DNA from: Oncomelania hupensis
Taxonomy: Eukaryota > Mollusca > Gastropoda > Littorinimorpha > Pomatiopsidae
DNA length: 64,000 nucleotides
Reading direction: 5' to 3'
Assembly (NCBI GenBank): GCA_036898135.1
Contig: CM072515.1
Coordinates: 54,474,736-54,538,735 of the forward strand
Part shown: piece after piece, positions 1 through 36,274 of the stretch
How the letters are laid out: each line of letters begins with the position of its first letter
How positions within the stretch are numbered: the first letter of the stretch is position 1
Position numbers and translations under genes: made by a program
Notes under the pieces: generated by a model
Databases searched by the model: none
What the model was told of the DNA's origin: nothing
Seen by the model: the letters and a program-made list of their open reading frames with translations, nothing else

Positions 1-404
1 TAGCACAGTAGCACGTTCTGTTTTATTCCATTTTAGGAAGATTATTTTATGTGTGTTATTGGTATTGGTATAACCCATCTCTTCCTTTAAAAAAAAGTCT
101 GATCTCGTCTCCTATCATAAACATCATTCCTTCTTTTCTAATTCAAAACCCGGCCGTCACATCACACGCCCCCAGTTTCCCCACTCCTGAGCTACCCCCT
201 CTTCTCCTCTTCCCTCCCTCGTCTTTTATATTTTATTTGTAAATATACTTTTTAGTGTTTGTATTATTTCTTTGCATAGTTTATTAGTGGCTTGTTTTTG
301 TTTCACTTCTTTTTGTATGTATTTCGATGTTAACATTAAATATTAGTGCATGAGAACTGCGCTTTGAATTGATGTCATTAGGAAAAAAGCGCTATATAAA
401 TACC
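1..404 (+). mobile_element. L2-like LINE 3' end
   Basis: Ends in GCGCTTTGAATTGATGTCAT, then AAAAAGCGCTATATAAATA and TTC/TTA repeats, the typical L2-clade 3' tail. Sequence further left is AT-rich with no recognisable coding and may be its 3' UTR. Confidence 0.5.
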
Positions 405-528
<124 letters not shown>

Positions 529-1374
529 GAGGTGTTTTATTCTTATATATCAGAGATGTTTGGGATGTTATTGTTGCAGATAGATCAGTGTATGAGGTGT
601 GGTAATTATTTTTGCATTGAAATAATTGAGGTATGTTATTGTTACTGAAATATTGTGTTAATGATGTGCGTCCTTGTTACAGAGACATTTAAAGGTGTGT
701 TATTCATTTATTGTTACAGCACTAGATATTGAAAATGCTGGACCTCATGAAGGTGAACATGGCCAGTTTTAGCACACAACAGATATATTCGACCCCTCTA
801 GCAACAGTGAGCATAAAAACAGAATCCGAGGTTCATAGAGTTTCTGCACAGACACAGCAAGGCGCAGGACTATTCGTTTATTAAAACATTTATTGACACG
901 CACCTGGTTGCAGATTGTTTAGTGAGAATTTCTGTCTCTCTTTGAGTCCTTCTGTCTGTTGTTTGTCTGTGTGTGCAACAAAGCGGAAAGCTGAAGCGGT
1001 TCCTGGATTTATGATCATGGACACACTATCTTATACTCACCGAGATTTCAGGATTTGAGGTTTACGTGCAAACCTTTTTGTAATTCCTTTTATTGTAACC
1101 CTTCTAGCGACTGAGAAGTATGATCACCATCTAGAATAGGCAGTAGTAACGCGCAGAAGAACAGTTGTGAATGAAAAACTATTCATTTTTTCCAAATAAT
1201 GTGAGGAACTATTTTTACGGGACAGACCATCAGACTAAAACAGATGGATTCGCAGCAGACTCGCAGATAGTCGAAGTTGAAACTCACCACGGCGAGTGTG
1301 GCAGAGGCAGGTGCAAGTCCAGACGAGCCCAATCATAGTGCTAAAATGGACAGTTACAATTGCCACTTTTTAAA

Positions 1375-1500
1375 AAAAATCGCCCACCACGCGATTTCAA
1401 CCCGGGTCATTGATGTGCCAGGTGAACGCTCTACCACTTGATTTATTAATAAGAGCAACTCTATACCACCACTACCTCCTGGCATGGCCTCGGATACTTA
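1375..1500 (-). mobile_element. tRNA-like SINE head, degraded
   Basis: On the complement: GTGGTAGAGCGTTCACCTGG and a B-box-like GGGTTGAAATC. No clear end. Confidence 0.45.
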
Positions 1501-2300
1501 AACAAAATCGTAGTACCATCACAAACTATACCCAGACCAAAAAAACTCCCGTTATTTGGCGTTGTCTTTTATAAGAATTGCGTCCCTTGAAAATGGGTTT
1601 GATTAGGGGTCAAAGTGGCGCCTGTGAAAGTGATGCAGGAGAGAATCACTGTGTGGCACCGCAAAATTGTGTACACGTTTAGTTGCAAAGAGAACTCGTT
1701 ATTTCGTTATCTGCTCGACGAATCACGTTATGTGTAATTAACTGTAAAAAGCCTACGCACACAAGAAAAAATGTGGATGAACTCCTTTGACAGTTTTACA
1801 AATTCCTTTTTGCAGTAATTTGTTCAAACAAAAATGGCCAGATTTGTTTTAAAAAATACAAATAAAAATTGAGGCATTGCTACTTCATGCAGCTTTTTCC
1901 AAAACACAAAAGGATGGTGTCTGTGATCCAAAATGTAGCAAAGCCCAAACTCATACAAAGGTATCTTGAAAAATGTAAATTCTATGTTTTACTCATTATA
2001 TGTAAGCTTAAAACATCTTAGTTTGAGACCAATTGAATGAAATTTTATGTTATTTAATGCATAATTATTAAGTACTTTTGCTTTTGTTGATAAGTATAAT
2101 AAAATTCACCTTGCAACATTCATTCCATAATTGGTTGAACTTTGTTGTGTATATTTATATTGAACATGATGCTAAGAACCTCTCTCTCCAACATTCTCTC
2201 CTTTTGTCCCACCTTTTCCTGTCTTTCTCATCACATTCTCTGCCATCATTTTAACATACTGATTTTTATTTCGTTTAAAAAAACGTATTTCTTATTGTAA

Positions 2301-2302
<2 letters not shown>

Positions 2303-2342
<40 letters not shown>
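2303..2342. repeat. (GT)n microsatellite
   Basis: About 20 GT units. Confidence 0.95.
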
Positions 2343-2344
<2 letters not shown>

Positions 2345-3559
2345 GTTTGTGTGTGTGTCTGAAAATACATTTGAATAGCGTGCTGTCTTGTTTAGTTTAG
2401 TTTAGTTTCTGGATTAATAGTCGAGGAAAATTGCTGTCAAATATTTTCAGGACGCGAGGTATGCTTTTTTCTTTTCTTTCTTTTTTTTATTTTTATTTTT
2501 TTTATTTTTAAAACAGCTTACACTTTATTGCGTCCAGCTCATTTAGCATAGGCCTGCTTATTGATTAAATTCCATTGCTTGGGTGATTAACTTTACATGA
2601 AGCACAAAGCATCAAAGTATTAATTGTATCATTAACTTGAATGTCTCACTCTGAAATATGGACCAATGCCTTTGATATTAATTAATAATCACGGGCAGTG
2701 TGTTTTTGATACAGGCCATACCTTTCCATCTTTCGAATTCATTACCCATGATAAATAGCACTTAAACTTGACAGCTATACAAATGTATACCAGATACACC
2801 TGGATTAATGTTTGTTTTTACATGCTTTAGTGAAATAGCCTAATATACGTTCGCATACTATTAGTTATAAGAGTTACGCATTTTGAGCTGATTTACTTAT
2901 GAATAGCGCTATATAAAATGTTCTGTTCCAATAACGATTAAACATTCAGTCCAGCAAGGTATCCTTTAATACGTCTCACTGTAAGTGGAGAAAAACTACC
3001 CATCATGAAATTTGATACTAACTCCATATGATAAACCTACATATTAATTTCCCCTGCATTCCTAACAAAAATGGTTCACAGTATTCTGCCGTGAGATGAC
3101 AAGACAAAGTAAGTCCATTTGTGTCGCGCGCACACATATATACACACACACACCTCCCCCTTACCTACTACCCAACCCCCACACAATTTAAAAGATGTTT
3201 AAATCTTCATAGTGAACACGATGACATTCATCTTAAGTGTGTAGTGAAAGTGTTTGAAGTTGGTGCCCATTAATTGCGAGATTCAGACCAATAAGTCATC
3301 AAAACACAGAGTTCTGGCTATTCGATATGATATCAAAAGGCAAGCCAAGAGAGAATAAATGAGATGAAAACAACAGACTAATAATACAGTAAATATCATT
3401 GAATACTCTTAATAACCCTTGTGGGCGAAATTCAGAAAGCTTTATTTGATGCTGCTTTGCCTTCGGATGAGAGTATAAACCGAGGTCTTGCCGTTGCACG
3501 AACGCCCATTCCATCGCCCGGATTTTAAAAGATCCTGGGGTGAGTGCCAGTTACACAAA

Positions 3560-4648
3560 CACGCTTAGCAAGGACTGTGTCTCTTCTCAATCCCCAGTCG
3601 CCAAGGACTGTGTCTCTTCTTAATCCCCAGTCGCCAAGGACTGTGTCTCTTCTTAATCCCCAGTCGCCAAGGACTGTGTCTCTTCTTAATCCCCAGTCGA
3701 CAAGGATTGTGTCTCTTCTCAATCCCCAATCGACAAGGATTGTCTCTTCTCAATCCCCAGTCGACAAGGATTGTGTCTCTTCTCAATCCCCAGTCGCCAA
3801 GGATTGTGTCTCTTCTCAATCCCCAGTCGCCAAGGACTGTGTCTCTTCTTCCCAATCCCCAGTCGCCAAAGACTGTGTCTCTTCTCAATCCCCAGTCGCC
3901 AAGGACTGTGTCTCTTCTCAATCCCCAGTCGCCAAGGATTGTGTCTCTTCTCAATCCCCAGTCGCCAAGGATTGTGTCTCTTCTCAATCCCCAGTCGCCA
4001 AGGACTGTGTCTCTTCTCCCCAATCCCCAGTCGCCAAGGACTGTGTCTCTTCTCCCCAATCCCCAGTCGCCAAGGACTGTGTCTCTTCTCCCCAATCCCC
4101 AGTCGCCAAGGACTGTGTCTCTTCTCCCCAATCCCCAGTCGCCAAGGACTGTGTCTCTTCTCCCCAATCCCCAGTCGCCAAGGACTGTGTCTCTTCTCCC
4201 CAATCCCCAGTCGCCAAGGACTGTGTCTCTTCTCCCCAATCCCCAGTCGCCAAGGACTGTGTCTCTTCTCCCCAATCCCCAGTCGCCAAGGACTGTGTCT
4301 CTTCTCCCCAATCCCCAGTCGCCAAGGACTGTGTCTCTTCTCCCCAATCCCCAGTCGCCAAGGACTGTGTCTCTTCTCCCCAATCCCCAGTCGCCAAGGA
4401 CTGTGTCTCTTCTCAATCCCCAGCCGCCAAGGATTGTGTCTCTTCTCCCCAATCCCCAGTCGCCAAGGACTGTGTCTCTTCTCAATCCCCAGCCGCCAAG
4501 GATTGTGTCTCTTCTCCCCAATCCCCAGTCGCCAAGGACTGTGTCTCTTCTCCCCAATCCCCAGTCGCCAAGGACTGTGTCTCTTCTCCCCAATCCCCAG
4601 TCGCCAAGGACTGTGTCTCTTCTCCCCAATCCCCAGTCGCCAAGGGTT
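3560..4648. repeat. 33/36-bp minisatellite (about 31 units)
   Basis: Unit: TCGCCAAGGACTGTGTCTCT then TCT(CCC)CAATCCCCAG, 33 or 36 bp depending on one CCC. Because both lengths are multiples of three, several frames stay open for 300-380 codons on both strands. A 2-bp deletion in an early unit (about 3739) switches the frame, and units differ at silent and non-silent sites alike. This argues for a noncoding array. Confidence 0.9.
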
Positions 4649-4711
4649 GTGCTCAGTTTTCTGTGGGGTTAGACAGTTAGGCAGCAAATTGGCGCTTCGG
4701 ACAAAGAAAAG

Positions 4712-4948
4712 AGAAAGAGATTTCTCTTATATAGCGCACTTACAAGCTCAGAGAGCTTCTCAAGGCGCTGGCCCGTATTATCCAGCAATCACAAAATAGT
4801 TTGCTGAAGTCAGGATTCGAACCCACGTCGCCCAACGCGCACTCACACAAGTCGTGCGCTCTGACCACTGAGCTATCCCTGCCGCCGCAGACTGCTTGAG
4901 TTAGACCCTGTATCGTACCGATCCTAGAGCAGCTCTTGCATTGTTTTG
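4712..4948. mobile_element. Inverted tRNA-SINE composite
   Basis: Left part (4712-4885) is a SINE on -: tail TATATAGCGCACTTAC, then a tRNA head with a perfect B box GGGTTCGAATCC (4813-4824 on the complement) and A box TAGCTCAGTGGT (4864-4875). Right part (about 4891-4948) is a SINE body on +, starting GCTTGAGTTAGAC. Same arrangement as at 18722-18955. Confidence 0.75.
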
Positions 4949-5107
4949 GCATCGCACCCAGCAAAGTTGTGGCACATCAACGGTACGAGTTCATGCTGCC
5001 ACATGTTAGAAATAAGGTATCACAACATCGTATCTCTTTTGTCCTCGGTTATAATAATATGGCCCACTAACGTTTCAGTGAACCTTACTCGTGTTCGAAT
5101 TATCTAC

Positions 5108-5200
<93 letters not shown>
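5108..5200. repeat. (GAT)n microsatellite
   Basis: About 31 uninterrupted units. Confidence 0.95.
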
Positions 5201-5617
5201 ATAATGGTGGTTGTTTTTCTTCTGCTTCTTCTTCGTCTCCTCCTCCTCTAATTCCTCTTTCTCGTCTACATCCTCCTTATTCTTCTTCCTCTTGTTTCTT
5301 CATTGAATACATTCCTAAAACCATTCGTGTTTGTGTCTGCGGTAAGAGAAAACAGGGGAGAGTAATTTAAACCACAACGCAAGGGAGGGAATAATCTGAA
5401 AGTGAAAGCCAACACAATGAAACAACAAACAACAGAGATCCGTTATCACGGTCTGGTATGGAGTTCATGTCGCCAACTTTGGTATTGGCTTAATCGTAAT
5501 AACAAAAACAATAGTTTATTGCACTTTATTAAAACTTATAAGAAGATTTGTGTTTGGTTTCTATCTGTACATAAACATCAACATTTGAGTTAAGAATTAA
5601 CTCAATTATGTATAAAT

Positions 5618-5792
<175 letters not shown>

Positions 5793-5799
5793 GCAAACA

Positions 5800-6670
5800 G
5801 TAAGTACCTAATGAATAAATTAGACTCCTTATACATCATCTTGTTGTGCCTTTCCAGCTCCTCTCAATGTAGGTTTCATTCATAGATTTCCACTGGATTT
5901 TATAATAATCGATCTAAATTGATGAGGAAAAAAGTTTATCTTCAATTCTATATTTTAATCTTGTGTCCCTGTTTTTTTTTTTTTTTAAATAAATGGTTTG
6001 TTGACGTTAGGTCAGCTACGTTCTTGCGATTTCAAATCGCTGATTGTACACATATATCTTACATGTAGCTGTACTATAATTAAGGGGCAGGCAAGTTATA
6101 TTTTTTCACGAATTTGCGTATATCTTCTTCGTCTCTTTTATTTTCTTGTCTTTATTCGTCTTCATTTCCGTTTGTTTCCACTTGTCCTTAGTTTCTCGTC
6201 TTTGCCTGACCTTTTCTTTTCTTTCTTTATTTTCTGTTCGTTTCTATTTTTCCTTTAATTTCTTATGTCTTTTCTTTTTTCTCTTCTAATTTTTTTTTCT
6301 TCTGAGGTTTATTCTCTCAACCAATTCTTAAACTGAACCAACCATAACATCGTGAAAATTCGGTTAGATTAGGCGGTGATGGGCCGTGGAAAGATTGGTG
6401 AGGGCAAGGGGGAGAGGGAAGAGTGGGGAGGTGGGGGGGAGGCATGCCGATAAGGACACAACAGAAATTTAAAATAATAAATCATGCGTGAGTGAATGAG
6501 GTGTGCAATAATACACATCATTCAGGGGAATGCCTTATCGGTGACACTATCTGGCATACTCCCCCTTTGGCTTACGTAAACTTCAACTTTAAAGCTGACC
6601 TAGGGTGCTAACAAGAACAAGACCGCTTTTAGTTTTTAAGCGTGCAAAATAGAACAACTAGCGTTTTTGT
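5800..6670. other. Noncoding spacer
   Basis: Pyrimidine-rich then G-rich sequence; no gene or known repeat seen. Confidence 0.55.
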
Positions 6671-6860
6671 GGGGCCGGGTAGCTCAGTTGGTAGAGCGGC
6701 TTACTAGTAACCGAAAGGTAGACTACCTGGATCGAGTCCCTGATTGGTCAATGTGTGACCATATTATTTTCTCATTACCATCAACTGGTTCGCTGGTGGC
6801 AGATTAATGTGACCAGCAGTCGCCTATACGCGCCGGTGTCGTGTGACTATAATCTACATT
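6671..6860 (+). mobile_element. tRNA-like SINE head
   Basis: GGGTAGCTCAGTTGGTAGAG (A box) and GGATCGAGTCCC (B box), about 45 bp apart. The two arms of the acceptor stem do not pair, so this is a SINE head, not a tRNA gene. The body continues to about 6860. Confidence 0.6.
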
Positions 6861-7164
6861 AACCTTTTATTAACACGCCTTTAAAAATTACGATTTTTTT
6901 AAATCTGCACAGTCGACTTGATTGACTGTGCTGAGTGTATGAAGGAAAACATCACGAGGCACTAAGACGATGTGCTGTAGTATGATTTTCTATTGCGAGC
7001 AGCTAATCATAGTAACAGCGACTATGGCCATTTTCAGCTCTGGTAGACCTACATTTCCTGCGCAAATGGCCATATTCATACAACATTTGAAAAAGCTAGC
7101 AGCGGAAGAGGTGGGTAGGAGGATAACTTTTTCCAAATCACTCAATCAGTATTGGGACTATTTA

Positions 7165-7440
7165 AAGGGCGGAGGGCGTGTCAGGTGGAAGAGAGTTCCA
7201 GACCTTGGCTGCATTAAATATTAGTTTAACAAGTACTATCCCGTCTTCTTGCTGACCTTCTGCAACTTCTATCAACCTTTCTGCACTGGTTGGTGTATGG
7301 TCTGACAAGCTCTGATAGCCAGCAGCGTAGAACAGTACTGTAACAATGATGTTTAACTGTGCCATCTTCTAGAAGTTTGTACGCAATCCTCTTTTTGACC
7401 GGCAGCCAGTGCAACTGAGTGAACAGTGGGGTTGCAGTAT
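7165..7440 (-). pseudogene. LINE reverse transcriptase C-terminus, decayed
   Basis: On - the frames read QLHWLPVKKRIAYKL, then VWNSLPPDTPSAL, the hallmark C-terminal blocks of L2/CR1-type reverse transcriptases. Frameshifts and missing segments make it non-functional. Confidence 0.7.
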
Positions 7441-7465
7441 CACAATATGTTTATTAGAGAAAGAG

Positions 7466-7690
7466 AGAGATAAGATAAGATAACACTTTTATTTTGCAAG
7501 GGTAAAAGAGTAAGCGCTGGATGCGCTTTTTTACATCTGGCCCTTGGGGCTTTAAAAATTACTATTAAATACAACTCAATGGTATAACATTCACATCATG
7601 GAACAATAACAAATAAACAAAGTCATCATTAGATAAAAACAAATTAATGTTGTTAATATCAATCAACAACATTAACAATTAAAGTTAACA

Positions 7691-7775
<85 letters not shown>

Positions 7776-8262
7776 AATTAAACTTTTTATGTGCTTTAAG
7801 AGACGTGTTCTAAATGATGTAAATTTAGGTGCTGGAGTGCGGAGATCTTCAGGAAAGTTATTCCACAAAGTGGAACCGGAATAAGCTAGACTAGTTTTGA
7901 AGAGATCAATTCTTGGAATTAGAACATTAATTTTGATTTTAGGGACGATCTGGCAGTTTTTCTGGAAAAAAGAGAAGAAAGATAGGAAGATGCATTGCCA
8001 GAAGGGACCTTGTGCATGAAAACACCTTTATTAAATATTAGTCTGTCGGTAAGAGATAGAATATTGATCCGTTTATAGTCATCAGGAGATATGTTTTGTT
8101 TAAGAATAATTTGTTTAACTACACGTTTGTGAATTCTAATTAAAGGCTTCATTGCATTGTCAATAGCAGAATCCCAAATAGTAGAGGAATAATAAATGAT
8201 TGAATATGGCCGGAATAAAACAATTTACGAGAATGTAAGTTTAATAAATTCTTTATCCTTGA
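7466..8262 (-). pseudogene. LINE reverse transcriptase end with one frameshift
   Basis: On -: HLLFRPYSIIYYSSTIWDSA, MKPLIRIHKRVVKQII, LSLTDRLIFNKGVFMHKV, then after one frameshift NVLIPRIDLFKTSLAYSGST and LWNNFPEDLRTPAPKFTSFR. These are conserved RT C-terminal blocks (SLVLPYFDYCSTVWG-like to LWNSLP). The TTA array at 7691-7773 lies in its 3' UTR, and the element ends GCAAAATAAAAGTG plus TTATC repeats. Confidence 0.8.
7691..7773. repeat. (TTA)n microsatellite
   Basis: Inside the 3' UTR of a LINE remnant. Confidence 0.95.
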
Positions 8263-8376
8263 TATTGATAAGTCCTTTTAGAAATAGTTTTACTAATATT
8301 TGAAATAATATGTTTCACCCAGGACAAAAGCTTATGACACTGCACTTCATCAATTATTGTATTGCAAATTTTTAAT

Positions 8377-8463
8377 GGAGGAAGAGAGAGAGAGAGAAAG
8401 AGAGGGAGAGAGAGAATGAGAGTGACAGAGACAGAGTGACAGACTGAGAGACAGAGAGAGACA

Positions 8464-8550
<87 letters not shown>
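8377..8550. repeat. (GA)n microsatellite, interrupted
   Basis: Mixed GA/GACA on the left, pure GA on the right. Confidence 0.95.
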
Positions 8551-8555
<5 letters not shown>

Positions 8556-9282
8556 CTGCCCAATTGCTCTTCCCTCCCTGAAAATAATATATATGGTCAC
8601 ATGTGATGCCAGCTAGCAAACTGTCGCTGTGAGAGCACATGAGTTCAGTTGTAGATTTCTCAGATTGGAGCAAATATAGGATAGTGCAAGTCACATACCA
8701 AGCACGTCATAGGACATAAATTGGTCACTCGTGTTGCATAGTGGAATTCCTACACAGAAGGACAATTGTGTTTGGTGTATGGTAAGAAAGGAATGTGGCT
8801 ATCTGACAAAACCTACTTTAAAAAACAATGACTAACCCTCGGAGGGATTATCATTAAGGTTATTTTGACGTTGGTCAGAAAATATCTTTAGCCTTCGGAC
8901 AGTGCAGATGCAGACCAGTTCCACGACGCATGAACCAGGATAACGAGTCTGAGACAAAACCATCACTTACCGTTATGTTTGATGAGCTAGACCTTTAGCA
9001 GCTAGTTACTTCTCTTCATGTCTTCGCGCGCGTACAAGACTTCAGTTCCCATAACATCGGGCTAAAAGGCTGGTCTGCCTATGTAAAGTCTTTATGTGCG
9101 CGTAGTGGTCATTGCAGGAGCTTGTGTATGGTGTCGTATTCACTAATAATGTTATAGGACAGGGGCGAACGAGAAAGGGGTACACTGAGTGCTCGTGCAC
9201 CCATCAACCCCCCAAAACCCCCATCCCCTAAAACAAAAAATAGAAAATAAAAATATAAATAAATAACTAAATAACTAAATAA
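8551..9282. other. Noncoding spacer
   Basis: No gene or recognised repeat seen. Confidence 0.55.
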
Positions 9283-9286
9283 CTAA

Positions 9287-9336
<50 letters not shown>

Positions 9337-9355
9337 ATATTATTAATATTATTAA

Positions 9356-9433
<78 letters not shown>
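9283..9433. repeat. (AAT)n/(ATT)n microsatellite
   Basis: AAT units, a TATTAA bridge, then ATT units; again a potential foldback. Confidence 0.95.
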
Positions 9434-9434
<1 letters not shown>

Positions 9435-9725
9435 AATAATTAATAAATAAATAAAATAACATTTTAAAAAACAATTTTAAGCAAACCTACAACTACAGCT
9501 TTTGACAATTCTTTGACGGCCGCTGTCTGTTAAAGCACAGTAGTTTGACCATCCGATCCCGGAAACCGGAAATTTGTGTAAAAAAAAAACTTGCACCCTT
9601 CCCTGCTCTGACCGTAGTCCGCCCAGTACCACCGTGCACGTGATTTATAAATGTATCGTTAGTTCAATTGTTATATATGAAGAGCCTACTGTGACACACA
9701 CACCCACACTCACACACATGCACAC

Positions 9726-9730
<5 letters not shown>

Positions 9731-9765
<35 letters not shown>
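9731..9765. repeat. (TC)n microsatellite
   Basis: Flanked by CA-rich sequence. Confidence 0.9.
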
Positions 9766-9767
<2 letters not shown>

Positions 9768-9789
9768 ACACACATACACACTAAATAAC

Positions 9790-11203
9790 TAAGATGAAGG
9801 AAAATGTACAAGTATGGAGCTGTTGCAGAAAAAAAATGTATAGTGAAGTTGTGGTGGTACTATTAGTAAACCCAAGAATAGACCTGAGTAATCTAAAGAA
9901 ACCCATGAAACTCTTTCAAACTAAAAACCGAATTATTCAGCTACATATAGCGTATTTCAAAATAAAATAACTTGCGAGAATGATTCAAAACTGCAAGTTA
10001 TTTCTTCAACTTTAAACTGACCATCAAGATGTACATCCCAACAGTGTAATTTCTACGAGTATCATCATGGTCATGTCGTTTTTTCTGATCAATCTTATAC
10101 GAAAACCTGCGTCCTAAACTCTGGAATTTGCCTAGACTGTTACAGCTCTATTAACAATAAAAATAAATACACGAAACAGAAATTGTATACTGTTATTTTA
10201 TTTATTTCAGTTTGTTAGAATAATGCATAAGCTTGAAGTATACATTGAATGCCATAATAATTAAAGTTGTATAATATTATTATTTATTTGAGTTTGTTAG
10301 AATAATGCATAAGCTTGCCGCATACATTGAATGCCATTATAGTTGAAGTTGTTTTGTGTTAATTAAACGCGCTTCGGACTTGTACTTTCCCTTCCTCGTG
10401 TCATGAGTCAAGGATCGCGTTTTGTCAGTGACGTGAGTGTCGTTTCTTTTACAACTCCTAACATAAACTATGAATATTCCCAAAATAGCATGATGTTCGA
10501 TTGCAAGTCGATCCTTTTACCACCAGAGACTCGATGTTTAATAAGATTAAGCCTACATAATATAGCCCTAAGCTTGTTTTTCGATTGTGAAACCAGTCCC
10601 CTAACCCTTGCGACTTTTGAAGGCATTAATTTGCAAAAATGTACACTTTTAAGGTCGAGAATAGGGTCGAAATAAATAAACTCATTAATTTTTTTTTTCA
10701 AATGTTTGCTGTTTCTACTAACAAATGCGACTTTTTGTTTGCCCGAGGCGTGCGGATTTTGTTAATGGTTGACTAACAACACCACACTGCCTGTGACTTA
10801 AACAGGCATAATTTCGCCTTTAGTCTAGGCCTCGGCGAAACATTGTGGCATAACCCTTGACCCCGGGGCCAAGTTCAGGGTCCGTTATAGAGGAAACTGG
10901 CATGATAGTATTGCTCTATGCATCAGATTTCTGCATAGCTTGAGACAAGTCTGGAACCTCAACCTGAGACAAAAACCATCGCACATAAACAACGAGTTGT
11001 GGACTAGAACTATTTACTACTGTGATTGTCTTGGACAATTAGTTTAGGGTCAGTCCATGCATCAGACCTATAGTGCCCACGACCATAGCCTCAGTTTTAT
11101 CATCGTTAGTTTCATCTTATTCGATACTATCCGACAAACTAAAGTCGTAATTGTCATTGAAAAAAAAAAACGAACAGAGCATCACAGGAATAAAACAGGC
11201 ACG
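9790..11203. other. 5' flank of the ACCS-like gene
   Basis: Holds the 82-bp duplication. Frames at 10403-10701 are short with no recognised domain. Promoter and 5' UTR of the ACCS-like gene may lie here, but no element could be assigned. Confidence 0.45.
10190..10352. repeat. 82-bp tandem duplication
   Basis: GTTTGTTAGAATAATGCATA at 10210 recurs at 10292 with the flanking CATTGAATGCCAT block. About 850 bp before the candidate first exon of the ACCS-like gene. Confidence 0.85.
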
Positions 11204-34872
<23,669 letters not shown>

Positions 34873-35083
34873 ATGACAATGCCATGGAACGTACTTGCCT
34901 CTGAAAATAACTAAATGCCATAACTATAAATTCATACTTCTCTACCATCTACAGTGCATGCTTATTTTGATACAATCTTTTAGCATAGGACGCTATGGGA
35001 TCTGAATGTAACCAGTACATAAATGGTCCAAATATCTCATATAGATAACTGTATGCTATTTTAATACAATATTTCATTTCATT

Positions 35084-35186
35084 GCCTATCCTATCCTATC
35101 CTATCTCGTAACTCGGAGGTCGTAGGGGCACCACAAATGATCGTTTAACCAGCTTACTCCATCTTTCCCTGTCCTCAGCAACTCCA
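35084..35186 (-). mobile_element. 5'-truncated RTE 3' end
   Basis: Matches 58437-58507 of the full RTE almost base for base (shared GGTCGTAGGGGCACCAC, then GATCG and TTAACCAGC), followed on its own 3' side by four TATCC-type tail units. It lies in the apparent 3' UTR of the ACCS-like gene, antisense to it. Confidence 0.8.
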
Positions 35187-35484
35187 TTAAGAACAACCAA
35201 CAGGCCTTTTTAGAGTTTGTTCCAGGGAACAATTCTGGCCTTTTGTATCATAGAAAAAAATGGATAAGCGCATTAAGAATTCACTGATTCTATGTGAAAA
35301 CCAAGGTTCCTTACCCTCGGGCAGCCTACGATTTCATTGCATTGCGCGATGTGAACAACGAACAGGCATACAAAGAGCCTCCAGGGCTGAACACATAAAG
35401 TCTTATGGACGTAGTATGAACCTGTTCAATGTTTGTTGTTTGCAAACTTTTTAATATGCTGTGTATCAAACTACAAACATATGG

Positions 35485-35490
35485 AATAAA
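35485..35490 (+). promoter_or_regulatory. Candidate poly(A) signal for the ACCS-like gene
   Basis: AATAAA about 610 bp after the stop codon. It is the first canonical hexamer seen on this strand downstream. The implied 3' UTR contains an antisense RTE fragment. Confidence 0.35.
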
Positions 35491-35545
35491 ACAATCTTAT
35501 ATGGATACACACAGACATAAAATGTGGTTCATTTGATTTTTAGTT

Positions 35546-36112
35546 AGTTATTCATTGTTTATATGGTCCAATGGATTCAGGATTACAAAATCAGGACAAC
35601 ATGTTGGTTGAAAGAGGACTCACCCCTGATTCGAATAAAAGATCTGCTGAAATAACCTTAGTGGTAACACTGAAGGCACTCCACCAATCAGTTACTTTAA
35701 AGTAACGGCATCCCAAGCAGGGAACACTGAGGCTATACTCTAATTTATCGAACACCCGTTTATAAACACAAAATAGAATATAAACATCATTATAAATATC
35801 AAGAAAACGCATACATATAAAATGCCTACATTGCTAAATAATACCATGGAAAGACCCAATGATCCATTTCGCAGAAAGCGTCCAATATCCCCAATCTGGC
35901 CCAACAGACCTCATACACAAATGAGTAGTTTTGGAAGAGTTTTCAAGAAAACAGATAGGTGACTGGTATAGCGAAGAAGAAGATAGTATAGTAGATTAAT
36001 AGAACAGAGTAGGAATGAAAAAGAACAAAGGAGAAAGACAGGGACAGTGGGAATTTAAAGCACTACATTTGCAGAAAGCTGGGATATTATTTATACAGAA
36101 ACCCTTGGGCTA
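35546..36112 (-). mobile_element. Family A copy 7, diverged
   Basis: Full-length but more diverged copy of the longer subfamily, from TTAGTTATTCATTG to GAAACCCTTGGG. No clear target duplication. Confidence 0.83.
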
Positions 36113-36211
36113 ATTTGATGATTCACTGAGAATGAACCAATGGTGTATACACCTGTACATAATGCACATACATGTCAAAACGAGCACTTGCCAAAGTGAG
36201 CGTATGCACAC

Positions 36212-36274
36212 ATTACATTACATTATTATTGCTTTAGGTCCAGCGGACTCTTCCGAGCCAAATCAGGACCGGAT
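36212..36274 (-). mobile_element. Family A copy 8, 63-bp 3' fragment
   Basis: Only the sense 3' end and an (AATGT)n tail are present. It abuts copy 9 directly, which repeats the same 60 bp but carries a different tail. Confidence 0.8.

Larger units (their letters stand above)
531..3540. other. Noncoding, nothing recognised beyond small repeats
   Basis: AT-rich. Contains the degraded tRNA-like head (1375-1500), a GT array (2303-2342) and an L2-like GCGCTATATAAAAT string at about 2907. No exon-like segment could be supported. Confidence 0.6.

Noticed and set aside
3544..4680. 378-codon frame and its counterparts on both strands
   Set aside because: All are readings of the 33/36-bp minisatellite; a 2-bp deletion switches frame within the array and no frame is favoured.
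4800..4885. tRNA gene on -
   Set aside because: Good A and B boxes, but the acceptor stem does not close and the sequence continues into a SINE body shared with other loci.
5107..5251. Poly-Asp protein
   Set aside because: Translation of a GAT microsatellite.
6671..6750. tRNA gene
   Set aside because: A and B boxes are present but the acceptor arms do not pair; it is a SINE head.
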